A stretch of 11,850 bases of DNA, from positions 1-11,850 of the forward strand of contig JAUWNT010000066.1 in assembly GCA_030612495.1 (NCBI GenBank), given 5' to 3'. How positions within the stretch are numbered: the stretch's first letter is position 1; each line of letters opens with the position of its first letter. Shown here in pieces: positions 1-7,256 of this stretch. The position numbers and the translations under genes were made by a program. Under the pieces are notes generated by a model that saw nothing but the letters and a program-made list of their open reading frames with translations, was not told where the DNA came from and ran no database searches. This DNA is from Candidatus Aminicenantota bacterium. Its GTDB lineage: Bacteria; Acidobacteriota; Aminicenantia; UBA2199.

Positions 1-711
1 TAAATAATCATCTGTGGATGAAATATATGACCAGTAAATCCTCCAGGGTTTACCTATTATGTAATTTGCTGGAACAGGGCCCCAAAATCTTGAATCATAA
101 CTATTATCTCTGTTATCACCCATACAAAAATAGTATCCTTCAGGTATTAGAAAAGCTTTTCCTCTGTCTGTATCAACAACACAACCCTGAAACTTAGCAT
201 AAAAGCTTAAATCATTAAAAAGTAAATATGGCGGCTCCTGTTGCGGAAAATTGTCTTTTATTATCCCTCTTCTTTGTTCCTTATAGAATGTATAAGGTTC
301 GTTAATAAGTTTTCCATTTATATAGACTTTAGTATTTTCAATTTTTATAGTCTCTCCAGGCAATCCTATTACCCTCTTTACATATTCCTTTTCCATTTCT
401 GGAGGAGATTTGAATGTAACTATCATGCCTCTTCCAATCTTTTTTTGAGGGAAAATAAAGCTATCTAAAGTTCCTATCGAATGAGAATATGCAACCTTAT
501 CTACAAGAAGGTGGTCACCTATAAGGAGAGTATCCTCCATTGAACCTGTTGGTATTACAAATGATTGAAGAAGAAAAGTCATTACAAAAAAGACATAAAT
601 TAGGACTTCAGATATAAGTTCAAAGTATTCCCTAAAAATCCCAACATCTTTTCTTTCTTCCTTTCTCTTTTTTTTTCTTTCTTTTCTTTTTTCTAAAAAC
701 TTTTTTATCAT
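1..711 (-). CDS. lepB: Signal peptidase I (partial, C-terminus beyond left edge)
   Basis: Type I signal peptidase, the membrane-bound Ser/Lys protease that removes signal peptides from exported proteins at the outer face of the inner membrane. I translated the minus strand: 237 codons are open from the ATG at 711 to the left edge with no stop. Residues 7-21 are all Lys, Arg or Glu. One hydrophobic membrane segment (about 34-53) is followed by the catalytic-serine box P-T-G-S-M (Ser57). The catalytic-lysine box Y-V-K-R-V-I-G-L-P-G-E has Lys112. The late conserved box G-D-N-R-D-N-S (198-204) is followed by D-S-R-F-W-G-P-V-P. All three family boxes are intact, so the enzyme should be active; only the extreme C-terminus is missing. 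No good ribosome-binding site precedes the ATG, but the next in-frame Met (residue 44) lies inside the membrane segment, so 711 is preferred. It is divergent from the DUF362 gene. Confidence 0.95.
   Translation of the reverse strand, partial: MIKKFLEKRKERKKKRKEERKDVGIFREYFELISEVLIYVFFVMTFLLQSFVIPTGSMEDTLLIGDHLLVDKVAYSHSIGTLDSFIFPQKKIGRGMIVTFKSPPEMEKEYVKRVIGLPGETIKIENTKVYINGKLINEPYTFYKEQRRGIIKDNFPQQEPPYLLFNDLSFYAKFQGCVVDTDRGKAFLIPEGYYFCMGDNRDNSYDSRFWGPVPANYIIGKPWRIYWSYISSTDDYL
647..694 (-). repeat. Low-complexity homopurine tract inside lepB
   Basis: Forty-eight consecutive bases are pure pyrimidine on the plus strand and therefore pure purine on the lepB coding strand. It includes a run of nine T (668-676), which is A9 on the coding strand. 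It encodes the Lys/Arg/Glu-only cytoplasmic tail ahead of the membrane segment. Confidence 0.8.
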
Positions 712-790
712 CAACAATTTTACTTCAAATTTAACTTAAAATCAATAAAATAAAATTTAGATATTCAAAACAATTTCTAAAAAAAATAAG

Positions 791-801
791 TGTGATATAA
801 T
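791..801 (+). promoter_or_regulatory. Extended -10 promoter for the DUF362 gene
   Basis: A perfect TATAAT (796-801) is preceded by TG plus one base (793-795), which makes an extended -10 element. No convincing -35 hexamer lies 16-18 bases upstream, as is common for extended -10 promoters. Transcription would start near 808, leaving a leader of about 38 bases before the ATG at 846. Confidence 0.55.
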
Positions 802-845
802 AGAATCTATATAATTTTAAATCAAATCAATAAAAAGGGTAAAAA

Positions 846-1940
846 ATGGCTAAAGTAAAAGTTGCAGTTTTAAGAACAAAACCAGAAACAGTGGTTGAAG
901 ATTATCAAAAAATATGTAAGTTGGCAGAAATTAACAGAGCTCTGGACTTATCAGCACAAACAATCCTAAAAGATAATATAACATGGCATAATGTCTTTCC
1001 TGGAGTTAACACAACTCCATGGCAATTGGAAGGCTCTATCCTGGCTCTTAAAGACTCCGGATTTAATGATTTAGTTGCAGTTCATAATCATACTGTTGTT
1101 ACTATTGCTGAAAAAGGAGAACAAGAGCTTAAATTTTCTCCTATTTATAAAAAATACGATATTCCAGTTTTGTTCAACTTTAAAGAAGAAGACATGAAAT
1201 GGATCAAATTCAAACCAAAATTTAAAACACTTGCTTTGCATAAAGTATTTCCTGAAGGAATATTTATACCTGATTTTTTTGTTGGCAAAAACATAATCCA
1301 TTTACCAACAGTCAAAACACATTCATATACAACCTATACAGGAGCTTTAAAAAATGCATTCGGAGGGCTTTTAAATGACCGTAGGCATTACACTCACACA
1401 TGGATTCATGAAACTTTAGTTGATCTACTTGCAATTGGGAGAGAGATTCACAGCGGTATGTTTGCAACAATGGATGGAACTACATCCGGCTCAGGACCTG
1501 GTCCAAGAACTGTTATACCACATGACAAGAACATAATTTTGGCTTCATCAGATCAGGTAGCTATTGATTCGGTAGCAGCTAAAATTATGGGATTTAACTG
1601 GCGTGAATTACCATGTATTTATCTCTCACATGAGCATAAACTGGGTGTTGGAAATCCTGAAGAAATCGAGGTTGTTGGTGATGTTGATGTTGTAAATGAA
1701 AACTGGAAATTCGACGTTGGTGTAAATTTTGCTACAGGAGCAGGTAGAATCTTCTGGAAAGATACTCCATTAAAATACATACAAAAAATCTTCTTTCATA
1801 CACCTCTTGTAAATATATTTATTTTTGCTTCAGAATTGTACCATGACAGAATATGGTACAACCTAAAAGGTAAAAAGATTGTAAAAACATGGGAAGAGGA
1901 ATCTCAATGGGGAAAATTATTTAAAAAATATCCTAAATAA
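846..1940 (+). CDS. DUF362 domain-containing protein
   Basis: A 364-residue protein of the DUF362 family, whose biochemical function I do not know. Hallmarks seen: L-P-T-V-K-T-H at 153-159, leading into G-A-L-K-N-A-F-G-G (166-174); a Gly-rich M-D-G-T-T-S-G-S-G-P-G-P segment (209-220); and A-S-S-D-Q-V-A-I-D-S-V-A (233-244). The latter part resembles the usual DUF362 ending where a conserved Asp precedes an Ala-rich helix. Many family members carry a C-terminal ferredoxin domain; here there are only two Cys (about 24 and 257) and no Cys cluster, so no iron-sulfur site. A His-rich patch (H-Y-T-H-T-W-I-H, 181-188) could bind metal, which is inference. No signal peptide is evident, so it is probably cytoplasmic. 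The start has an AAAGGG six bases upstream. It stands alone, with its own promoter, and converges on the LptC-like gene. Confidence 0.85.
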   Translation: MAKVKVAVLRTKPETVVEDYQKICKLAEINRALDLSAQTILKDNITWHNVFPGVNTTPWQLEGSILALKDSGFNDLVAVHNHTVVTIAEKGEQELKFSPIYKKYDIPVLFNFKEEDMKWIKFKPKFKTLALHKVFPEGIFIPDFFVGKNIIHLPTVKTHSYTTYTGALKNAFGGLLNDRRHYTHTWIHETLVDLLAIGREIHSGMFATMDGTTSGSGPGPRTVIPHDKNIILASSDQVAIDSVAAKIMGFNWRELPCIYLSHEHKLGVGNPEEIEVVGDVDVVNENWKFDVGVNFATGAGRIFWKDTPLKYIQKIFFHTPLVNIFIFASELYHDRIWYNLKGKKIVKTWEEESQWGKLFKKYPK

Positions 1941-1950
1941 AGGAACATTA

Positions 1951-1970
1951 AATAAATTTTAAAATTTATT
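1951..1970. terminator. AT-only perfect palindrome between convergent genes, possible bidirectional terminator
   Basis: A 20-base perfect palindrome, AATAAATTTT followed by AAAATTTATT, lies 11 bases after the DUF362 stop and spans the stop of the opposite gene (1966-1968). As RNA it could fold into a hairpin from either strand. It has no G-C pairs and would be weak. The position suggests termination; the stability does not. Confidence 0.3.
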
Positions 1971-3819
1971 TTAAAATTGTTTCAGTGCGTTTTGTTTTAT
2001 CTGAAACAGTGATAATTTTATTATTTTTAAGGTCAAATTTTAATTCCTTTGCTTTTGTTATTGCTCCATTTTTTCTTTGTAATTGTGCAGAATCTTTAAA
2101 TATTATAAAATCTTTTTTAAATAACCAAATTACCTTTTTTGAACTTCCATAAATATCCTCTTTTTTGAAATCAACCTTATCCTCTCCATTTACACTATCA
2201 ATTTCATTATTTTTATTAAACTTTATAAATAGCTTTTCTGCTTTTAAAATATTTTTACCATTCCTAATTTCACCTTTTATATCAATAACAATATTTTTTT
2301 TATTTGAATCAAAGTTAATCTTCTCTCCACTTAAAATAACTTCATCATCCTTATTTTTAAAAGACAAAAACACATTGCCTGATGCAATAACATCATTTTC
2401 CTTGTTTATTCTAAGTTTTTCTGAATTCAAAACAGTATTTTCCTGATTTAAATGTACATTACCTTCATACTGAAAATTTTCCTCTTTACTTTGATACACC
2501 ATTCTCTTTGAGTTTATGAAAATTGATTTAGATGAAAATAAAACATTTTCTTTATTAAACTTAACAATTGATTTAATTCCTTTTGAAGATGATAATCTCT
2601 TTTTGTCAGTTTCAACAACAAAACGATGATTTGAATTAAATCTATTATTTTTAATCTTAATTACTGAATTCTTGCCACTTATACCCATATTTTTTTTATC
2701 AATATCATAAATTAGAATATCTGATTTTCCTTTATATTCATCTATTTTAAAGTTGCATCTTCCCATTGCTTTACATATATTTATCTCTCCATTATCAAAA
2801 TTCAATTCAATTTTATTCGAAGAAATAGTAAAATTTGTTTTACCTTCATTTTTAACTGTACCATATGAAAGCATTTTTATGGTCTCAATTTTACCTGTAT
2901 CTTTTTCAAAATATATCCCAATTAAATCAGATTCCATCTTAGTTAAATTGGATTCTGTTTTTATTTCAACTGAACCTTTTTTAGAGATAACAAGTTTTTT
3001 AATATTAGCTTCCTTAGCTTCCAAATCAAAAAAACTTCGGATATTTTCTGATCTTATTTCTTTATAATCATTACTCTTTGTTTTATCTCCTAAGATAAGG
3101 TGACAGTTTCCAGAAGCAACAGAGATTTTTACTTTTTTTAAATCATCTGTAAATTTCATTGCTATTCTGTCACTTTTCAATAGAGACTCTTTACTTTCTA
3201 TTTTAGACTCTTTTTGTAATATCAATGTTTTATTCTTCTCTGCAAAAAATAGTGCAGCTGTTTTATACTCAAAAATCTTATTGTTTTTTTTTAAAGTACC
3301 CTCAGTATCAAAAAACTTCAAAACATTCAACTTGATATTGAATTTCATACCTTTTCTTGCATAGCCATTTAGATTTTCTGCATTAAAATGAACAATTTTA
3401 TCTGTTGAGAGAATTAATCTATCCTTTAGAAAAAAACTATCACTTTTAATTGTAAAATTATCCGAAACGATCTTCGCATTTTTCTCTACAAAAAAATTAT
3501 AGAAATCATTCTCAAACAGACCATTATCAGCAACTATTTTTAAATCCTTATCCATTCTACCCTTTTTAAATATAGTACCATCAACTTTCTTCATTGCTAT
3601 TTTGTTGTCATGTTCTATTTTAGATTCTATACATTTGAACTCTATTGATTTTTTATTTTTTTTATTGAATCTTACATGGATCATGCCAACTCCATCTGCT
3701 TTAAATCCTTTTATAAGATTACTTCGATCCTTCTGCCTTATCCCCTTTAGGATAAAATATACTGTAAAAAGGACAAATACAATTAAGAGTATTTTAAATA
3801 TTTTCTGATATTTAAACAT
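1966..3819 (-). CDS. lptC: LptC-like protein with extended OstA/LptA-type repeats (LptC-LptA fusion)
   Basis: A 617-residue protein likely to form part of the periplasmic bridge that moves lipopolysaccharide from the LptBFG transporter to the outer membrane. It has a short basic N-terminus, then one membrane anchor (about 8-25) with no cleavage site. Residues about 35-175 resemble LptC: A-D-N-G-L-F is followed by alternating strands and a G-Y-A-R-K-G-M-K-F-N-I segment. Residues about 445-610 resemble LptA/OstA: Y-E-G-N-V-H-L (451-457), I-A-S-G-N-V-F-L (478-485) and L-K-A-E-K-L-F (525-531). The middle (180-440) keeps the short-beta-strand, Lys/Asn-rich pattern of the OstA fold, so the chain may be a continuous beta-jellyroll. 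LptC alone is usually about 190 residues and LptA about 180. An in-frame TGA sits one codon upstream of the ATG, so 3819 is the furthest possible ATG start. An AGGAG lies 18 bases upstream, too far for usual pairing. LptB, LptF and LptG are not in the window. Confidence 0.75.
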   Translation of the reverse strand: MFKYQKIFKILLIVFVLFTVYFILKGIRQKDRSNLIKGFKADGVGMIHVRFNKKNKKSIEFKCIESKIEHDNKIAMKKVDGTIFKKGRMDKDLKIVADNGLFENDFYNFFVEKNAKIVSDNFTIKSDSFFLKDRLILSTDKIVHFNAENLNGYARKGMKFNIKLNVLKFFDTEGTLKKNNKIFEYKTAALFFAEKNKTLILQKESKIESKESLLKSDRIAMKFTDDLKKVKISVASGNCHLILGDKTKSNDYKEIRSENIRSFFDLEAKEANIKKLVISKKGSVEIKTESNLTKMESDLIGIYFEKDTGKIETIKMLSYGTVKNEGKTNFTISSNKIELNFDNGEINICKAMGRCNFKIDEYKGKSDILIYDIDKKNMGISGKNSVIKIKNNRFNSNHRFVVETDKKRLSSSKGIKSIVKFNKENVLFSSKSIFINSKRMVYQSKEENFQYEGNVHLNQENTVLNSEKLRINKENDVIASGNVFLSFKNKDDEVILSGEKINFDSNKKNIVIDIKGEIRNGKNILKAEKLFIKFNKNNEIDSVNGEDKVDFKKEDIYGSSKKVIWLFKKDFIIFKDSAQLQRKNGAITKAKELKFDLKNNKIITVSDKTKRTETILK

Positions 3820-3847
3820 TTTTCAAACTAAATCAATCTCCTGGAAA

Positions 3848-3876
3848 ATTTTACATTTATAAAGCTAAAATGTCAA
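3848..3876 (-). promoter_or_regulatory. Sigma-70-type promoter for the LptC-like gene
   Basis: On the minus strand a perfect TTGACA (3876-3871) is separated by exactly 17 bases from TAAAAT (3853-3848), a five-of-six -10 match. Transcription would begin near 3841, giving a leader of only about 22 bases. The AGGAG at 3842-3838 would sit at the very 5' end of that transcript. Confidence 0.7.
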
Positions 3877-3888
3877 TTTTCGAATTGA
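3873..3888. repeat. Inverted repeat overlapping the lptC -35 box
   Basis: Arms TCAATT (3873-3878) and AATTGA (3883-3888) flank a TTCG loop. Four bases of the left arm lie within the -35 hexamer of the minus-strand promoter, so it could be an operator. Six-base AT-rich arms can arise by chance in this background. Confidence 0.35.
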
Positions 3889-3896
3889 ATCAAAAA

Positions 3897-3915
3897 AAAT
3901 CTATATGAAAGATTT
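3897..3915. repeat. Short inverted repeat in the divergent spacer
   Basis: Arms AAATCT (3897-3902) and AGATTT (3910-3915) are separated by seven bases. It lies upstream of both divergent promoters and is a possible regulator site. Chance occurrence is quite possible. Confidence 0.25.
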
Positions 3916-3946
3916 CACTCACTTAAATCAAGTTTATTTTATTAAA

Positions 3947-3960
3947 ATATTTGTAAATAT
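3947..3960. repeat. Inverted repeat just upstream of the Lol-like operon -35 candidate
   Basis: ATATTT (3947-3952) and AAATAT (3955-3960) are separated by GT. It ends four bases before a TTGACT hexamer, a place where activators or repressors commonly bind. The arms contain only A and T, so the evidence is weak. Confidence 0.25.
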
Positions 3961-3963
3961 GGG

Positions 3964-3992
3964 TTGACTTTGTTACAGTTAAATATTAAATA
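3964..3992 (+). promoter_or_regulatory. Candidate promoter of the Lol-like operon
   Basis: TTGACT (3964-3969), five of six to the -35 consensus, is followed after 17 bases by TAAATA (3987-3992), a poor -10 match. The start point would fall at about 3999, right at the TGGAGGT ribosome-binding site (3999-4005), so the leader would be very short. An upstream TAAAAT (3943-3948) is an alternative -10 but lacks a -35. Confidence 0.3.
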
Positions 3993-4010
3993 TGTCAATG
4001 GAGGTTATTT

Positions 4011-4775
4011 ATGAAAAGAATATTTCCACTTTTTTCAATCCCCCTCATCTTATTCTCCTTTTCTTTATTTTCAATAAATTTATCAAAACAAAAAACAGCA
4101 GAAGAAATTATAAAAAAAGTTGATGAACTTTATAGAAGTAAATCAAGTTATGCTGTAATGGAAATGCAAATCACAACCACTCATTGGAAAAGAACCTTGA
4201 AAATGAAAGCATGGAGTATTGGAATGAAAAAAACCTTTATCCGTATTCTTTCACCAAAAAAAGAGAGAGGAATGGCAAACCTTAGAGTTGGGAATGAGAT
4301 GTGGAACTATCTACCCAAGGTGAACAAAGTAATAAAAATTCCTCCCTCAATGATGATGAGCTCCTGGATGGGCTCTGATTTTACAAATGACGATCTGGTT
4401 AAGGAATTTACTTTTATCAATGATTATCATTTTGAAAAGACAAAAGTGAAAAACCCGAAAAAAGGAATGATATATGTAAAATGTAAACCAAAAGAGGGTT
4501 TACCAATAGTCTGGGGACATGTAACCATAGCTGTAAGAGAAAATGATTATATTCCAGTTTGGGAAAAATTTTACGATGAAAAGGGAAAACTTATGAGAGT
4601 GATGAATTTCAGTGATATAAAAAATTTCGGAAACAAGAAAATACCAGCAAAATTGGAAATAATCCCTAAAAACAAAAAAAACCAAAAAACAACTGTTACT
4701 TATATTGAAGCTAAGTTTGATATAAAATTAGATAAATCTACATTCACACTTCGAAATCTTAGAACACAGATTTAA
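4011..4775 (+). CDS. LolA-like outer-membrane lipoprotein-sorting protein (COG2834 type)
   Basis: A 254-residue periplasmic protein of the LolA-like family (outer-membrane lipoprotein-sorting protein, PF17131 type), expected to carry a lipid or lipoprotein in a half-open beta-barrel. An N-terminal signal peptide (K2-R3, then a hydrophobic core to about residue 22) has no lipobox Cys, so the product should be soluble. The family hallmark is present: M-W-N-Y-L-P-K-V-N-K-V (97-107) followed by a Met/Ser-rich turn and G-S-D-F-T-N-D-D-L (121-129). Later strands follow W-E-K-F-Y-D-E-K-G-K-L. The start is fixed by a strong SD (TGGAGGT) six bases upstream. It is the first gene of a five-gene operon, 13 bp ahead of the first permease, which points to it being the carrier for that ABC system. 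It is not classical LolA in length or motif, and the cargo is unknown. Confidence 0.85.
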   Translation: MKRIFPLFSIPLILFSFSLFSINLSKQKTAEEIIKKVDELYRSKSSYAVMEMQITTTHWKRTLKMKAWSIGMKKTFIRILSPKKERGMANLRVGNEMWNYLPKVNKVIKIPPSMMMSSWMGSDFTNDDLVKEFTFINDYHFEKTKVKNPKKGMIYVKCKPKEGLPIVWGHVTIAVRENDYIPVWEKFYDEKGKLMRVMNFSDIKNFGNKKIPAKLEIIPKNKKNQKTTVTYIEAKFDIKLDKSTFTLRNLRTQI

Positions 4776-4788
4776 AAGAGGGGCCATA

Positions 4789-6006
4789 ATGATAGTATTA
4801 AAAATAGCATTTCGCAATATTTTCAGGCAAAAGAGAAGAACAGTTTTTACTATATTGAGCATGTTTGGAGGATTTGTTCTTGCAGCACTCTTTATTGGTA
4901 TGGCTGATGGAACATATAATCAAATTATAAATAAGTTTACAAGAAATCAAATGGGTCATATACAAATTCACGAAAAAACCTTTCTTGATCGTCCCTCCTT
5001 ATATAAAACCATAAATAATTTTAAAAAAATTGATAAAGAACTTCAAAATATAGATGAAATTGATTCATTGTGCCCAAGACTTTATTCAGCTGGACTTGCA
5101 TCCGTTAAAGAAAAAAGCACTGGTGTTCGAATTATAGGAATTGATTCAAAAAGGGAAAATGAAACCACTCAATTCAATAATAAGATCATAAAAGGGAGAG
5201 GTTTTTCAGATATAGATTCACATGAAGTAATAATTGGTAAAACTCTGGCAAAAATTTTAAAAGCAGGATTAAATGATGAAGTGGTCATTGTATCACAGGG
5301 AGCAGACGGCTCTATTGCAAATGACCTTTATAAGGTGATCGGCATACTTGAAACCGGGGATGATATCACAGATCGAATCTCTTTTTATCTCAATCTTAAA
5401 GATGCACAAGAGCTTCTTGTCCTGGAGGGCAAAGTTCATGAAATAGCCATTACTATTAAGAAACTAAGTAATGTATATAAAGTTAATAATATAGTCGAGG
5501 AAAAGATAAATAATCCTCAATTATCGGTTGAACCATGGCAGGTATTTGCAAAATCTTTCTACCTTGCAATGAAAGCTGATAAAGAGGGAATGTGGATCAT
5601 GCTCTTAATTATTGTTCTTGTGGTAGCAGTTGGTGTTCTAAATACTGTTCTCATGGCTGTTCTTGAAAGACAAAGAGAATACGGAGTTTTAAAGGCAATT
5701 GGGACAAAACCATTTCAGATCTTCAAACAGGTTGTTCTTGAGGTCAATATTCTTGCAATATTCTGTATGATATTTGGAATAGGAGTCGCTTTTTTCATCA
5801 ACTCTTTTTTTTCAACTCACGCAATTGCTACCTTTAAAGATATTGCTTACGGTGGAATGAAATTCAATTCAATGTATGCAGAGATAAATGCAAGAAGCTT
5901 TTATATTCCAGCAATCACAGTGTTTTTAGCAGCAAATCTTGTAAGTATTTTCCCAGCTTTAAAAGCAGCAAAAACAGAACCAGCAAAATCTATGCGTATT
6001 CATTAG
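4789..6006 (+). CDS. FtsX/LolC/E-family ABC transporter permease (first of pair)
   Basis: A 405-residue inner-membrane permease of the MacB/LolCE (type VII ABC) architecture. These proteins do not form a channel; they use ATP-driven movement to push or release substrates on the periplasmic side. Seen: a basic R-N-I-F-R-Q-K-R-R-T motif (9-18) entering membrane helix 1 (about 18-38), a large periplasmic domain (about 40-265), and three C-terminal helices (about 268-290, 318-340 and 373-392). The coupling region E-R-Q-R-E-Y-G-V-L-K-A-I-G-T (293-306) lies between helices 2 and 3. Length and topology match the family. The ATG has a GAGGGG upstream. It pairs with the next gene, 11 bp downstream, and both would dock on the ATPase at 7257-7958. 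Confidence 0.9.
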   Translation: MIVLKIAFRNIFRQKRRTVFTILSMFGGFVLAALFIGMADGTYNQIINKFTRNQMGHIQIHEKTFLDRPSLYKTINNFKKIDKELQNIDEIDSLCPRLYSAGLASVKEKSTGVRIIGIDSKRENETTQFNNKIIKGRGFSDIDSHEVIIGKTLAKILKAGLNDEVVIVSQGADGSIANDLYKVIGILETGDDITDRISFYLNLKDAQELLVLEGKVHEIAITIKKLSNVYKVNNIVEEKINNPQLSVEPWQVFAKSFYLAMKADKEGMWIMLLIIVLVVAVGVLNTVLMAVLERQREYGVLKAIGTKPFQIFKQVVLEVNILAIFCMIFGIGVAFFINSFFSTHAIATFKDIAYGGMKFNSMYAEINARSFYIPAITVFLAANLVSIFPALKAAKTEPAKSMRIH

Positions 6007-6017
6007 GAGGGTAAAAG

Positions 6018-7244
6018 ATGATCTTTTTCATAAAACTTTCATGGCGAAATATTTTTAGAAATAAAAGGAGAACCATTATTGCTTGTATTGCAATAGGTAT
6101 TAGCCTTGCTTCACTTATTGTATGGGATGCTATTTCTATTGGAATGAAAAATAGCTTGCTAAAATCAGTTACTTCATCTTTTCTTGGTGAAGCACAAATC
6201 CACAACAAGGATTTCCGTGATACTCAGGAAACAGAAAAAACAATAAACAAGCTTGGAAAAATTGTATCCGATCTAAAAAAAGAAGAAAAAGTTGACAGAT
6301 TTACTTTCCGTACAATAAGTTTCAGTATGATCACATCTCCATCAGAAGTTAATTCAATAATACTTTTTGGAATTAAACCAGAAACAGAAAAATATCTTTC
6401 CAAAATCGATGATTCAATAAAAGAGGGTAATTTCTTTAAAGGAAACAATGAAAGAGATATTGTAATTGGAGCAAAGCTTGCAGAAATACTTGAGGTGTCT
6501 ATAGGGGACAGGGTTGTTGTAACCGTTTCTCAGGCAAAAAATGGAGAACTTTCCCAAGAGATGTTCAGAATATCAGGTATATATAAGTTCAACATTAAAG
6601 AGATGGACACAGGTATGGCATTTATACGTTTGGGAAAAGCACAAAAAATACTTGGCTTAGGTAATAACATTCATGAGATTGCAATAAAATTCAAAAATTT
6701 AAAATTTTCCACACAAAATAATATCTCTTTCTGGAAAAAATATTCAAAATATGACAATGAAGCTGTTAGCTGGTCAACATTGTTACCTCAATTAAAAAAC
6801 ATCTTTGATTTTATAGGATATAGCTTTATAATTTTTGGTATTATTTTCCTTACAGTAGTTGCCTTTGGAATTATAAATACTTTATTTATGTCTTTATATG
6901 AACGTATATTTGAGTTTGGAGTACTTAGAGCAGTTGGAACAAGACCATCAGGAATAAGAAAATTAATTATTTGTGAAGCTGGATCATTAGCTGTTTTTAG
7001 TATAATTTTAGGAACAATATTAGGTTTTATAATTACTATTATAATTACAAAAACAGGAATTGATTACAGAGGTCTTGAAATTGCAGGTGCAACTATGCAA
7101 GAGTTACTCTACCCTGTGATGCAGATCAGGCAATACATTATATATCCTATTGTGATTTTCTTATTTACATTATTAATTGGAATATATCCTGCAATATTTG
7201 CATCTAAAATGTCTATATCCAATGCTTTACGCAAAAGTTTATAA
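6018..7244 (+). CDS. FtsX/LolC/E-family ABC transporter permease (second of pair)
   Basis: A 408-residue paralogue of the preceding gene with the same plan. It has R-N-I-F-R-N-K-R-R-T (10-19), helix 1 (about 18-38), a periplasmic domain (about 40-262), helices at about 266-290, 320-344 and 372-395, and the coupling segment Y-E-R-I-F-E-F-G-V-L-R-A-V-G-T (294-308). The shared basic N-terminal motif and coupling segment point to an ancient duplication, but the periplasmic domains differ widely. A heterodimer like LolC-LolE is therefore more likely than two separate homodimers. A strong SD (AGGAGGG) sits seven bases ahead of the ATG. It lies between the first permease and the ATPase gene, with gaps of 11 and 12 bp. 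Confidence 0.9.
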   Translation: MIFFIKLSWRNIFRNKRRTIIACIAIGISLASLIVWDAISIGMKNSLLKSVTSSFLGEAQIHNKDFRDTQETEKTINKLGKIVSDLKKEEKVDRFTFRTISFSMITSPSEVNSIILFGIKPETEKYLSKIDDSIKEGNFFKGNNERDIVIGAKLAEILEVSIGDRVVVTVSQAKNGELSQEMFRISGIYKFNIKEMDTGMAFIRLGKAQKILGLGNNIHEIAIKFKNLKFSTQNNISFWKKYSKYDNEAVSWSTLLPQLKNIFDFIGYSFIIFGIIFLTVVAFGIINTLFMSLYERIFEFGVLRAVGTRPSGIRKLIICEAGSLAVFSIILGTILGFIITIIITKTGIDYRGLEIAGATMQELLYPVMQIRQYIIYPIVIFLFTLLIGIYPAIFASKMSISNALRKSL

Positions 7245-7256
7245 AGGAGATAAAAA

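Noticed and set aside
241..468. Plus-strand open frame of 75 codons inside lepB
   Set aside because: It is the shadow of the signal peptidase frame, with Phe/Tyr-rich low-complexity content and no ribosome-binding site.
712..790. Minus-strand promoter for lepB
   Set aside because: Several AT-rich hexamers partly match, such as TTGAAT near 763-768, but no -35/-10 pair has good spacing and sequence together.
2165..3067. Plus-strand open frames opposite the LptC-like gene that look hydrophobic
   Set aside because: They arise from complementing a Lys/Asn-rich coding strand; the minus-strand frame has coherent Lpt-type repeats and a promoter.
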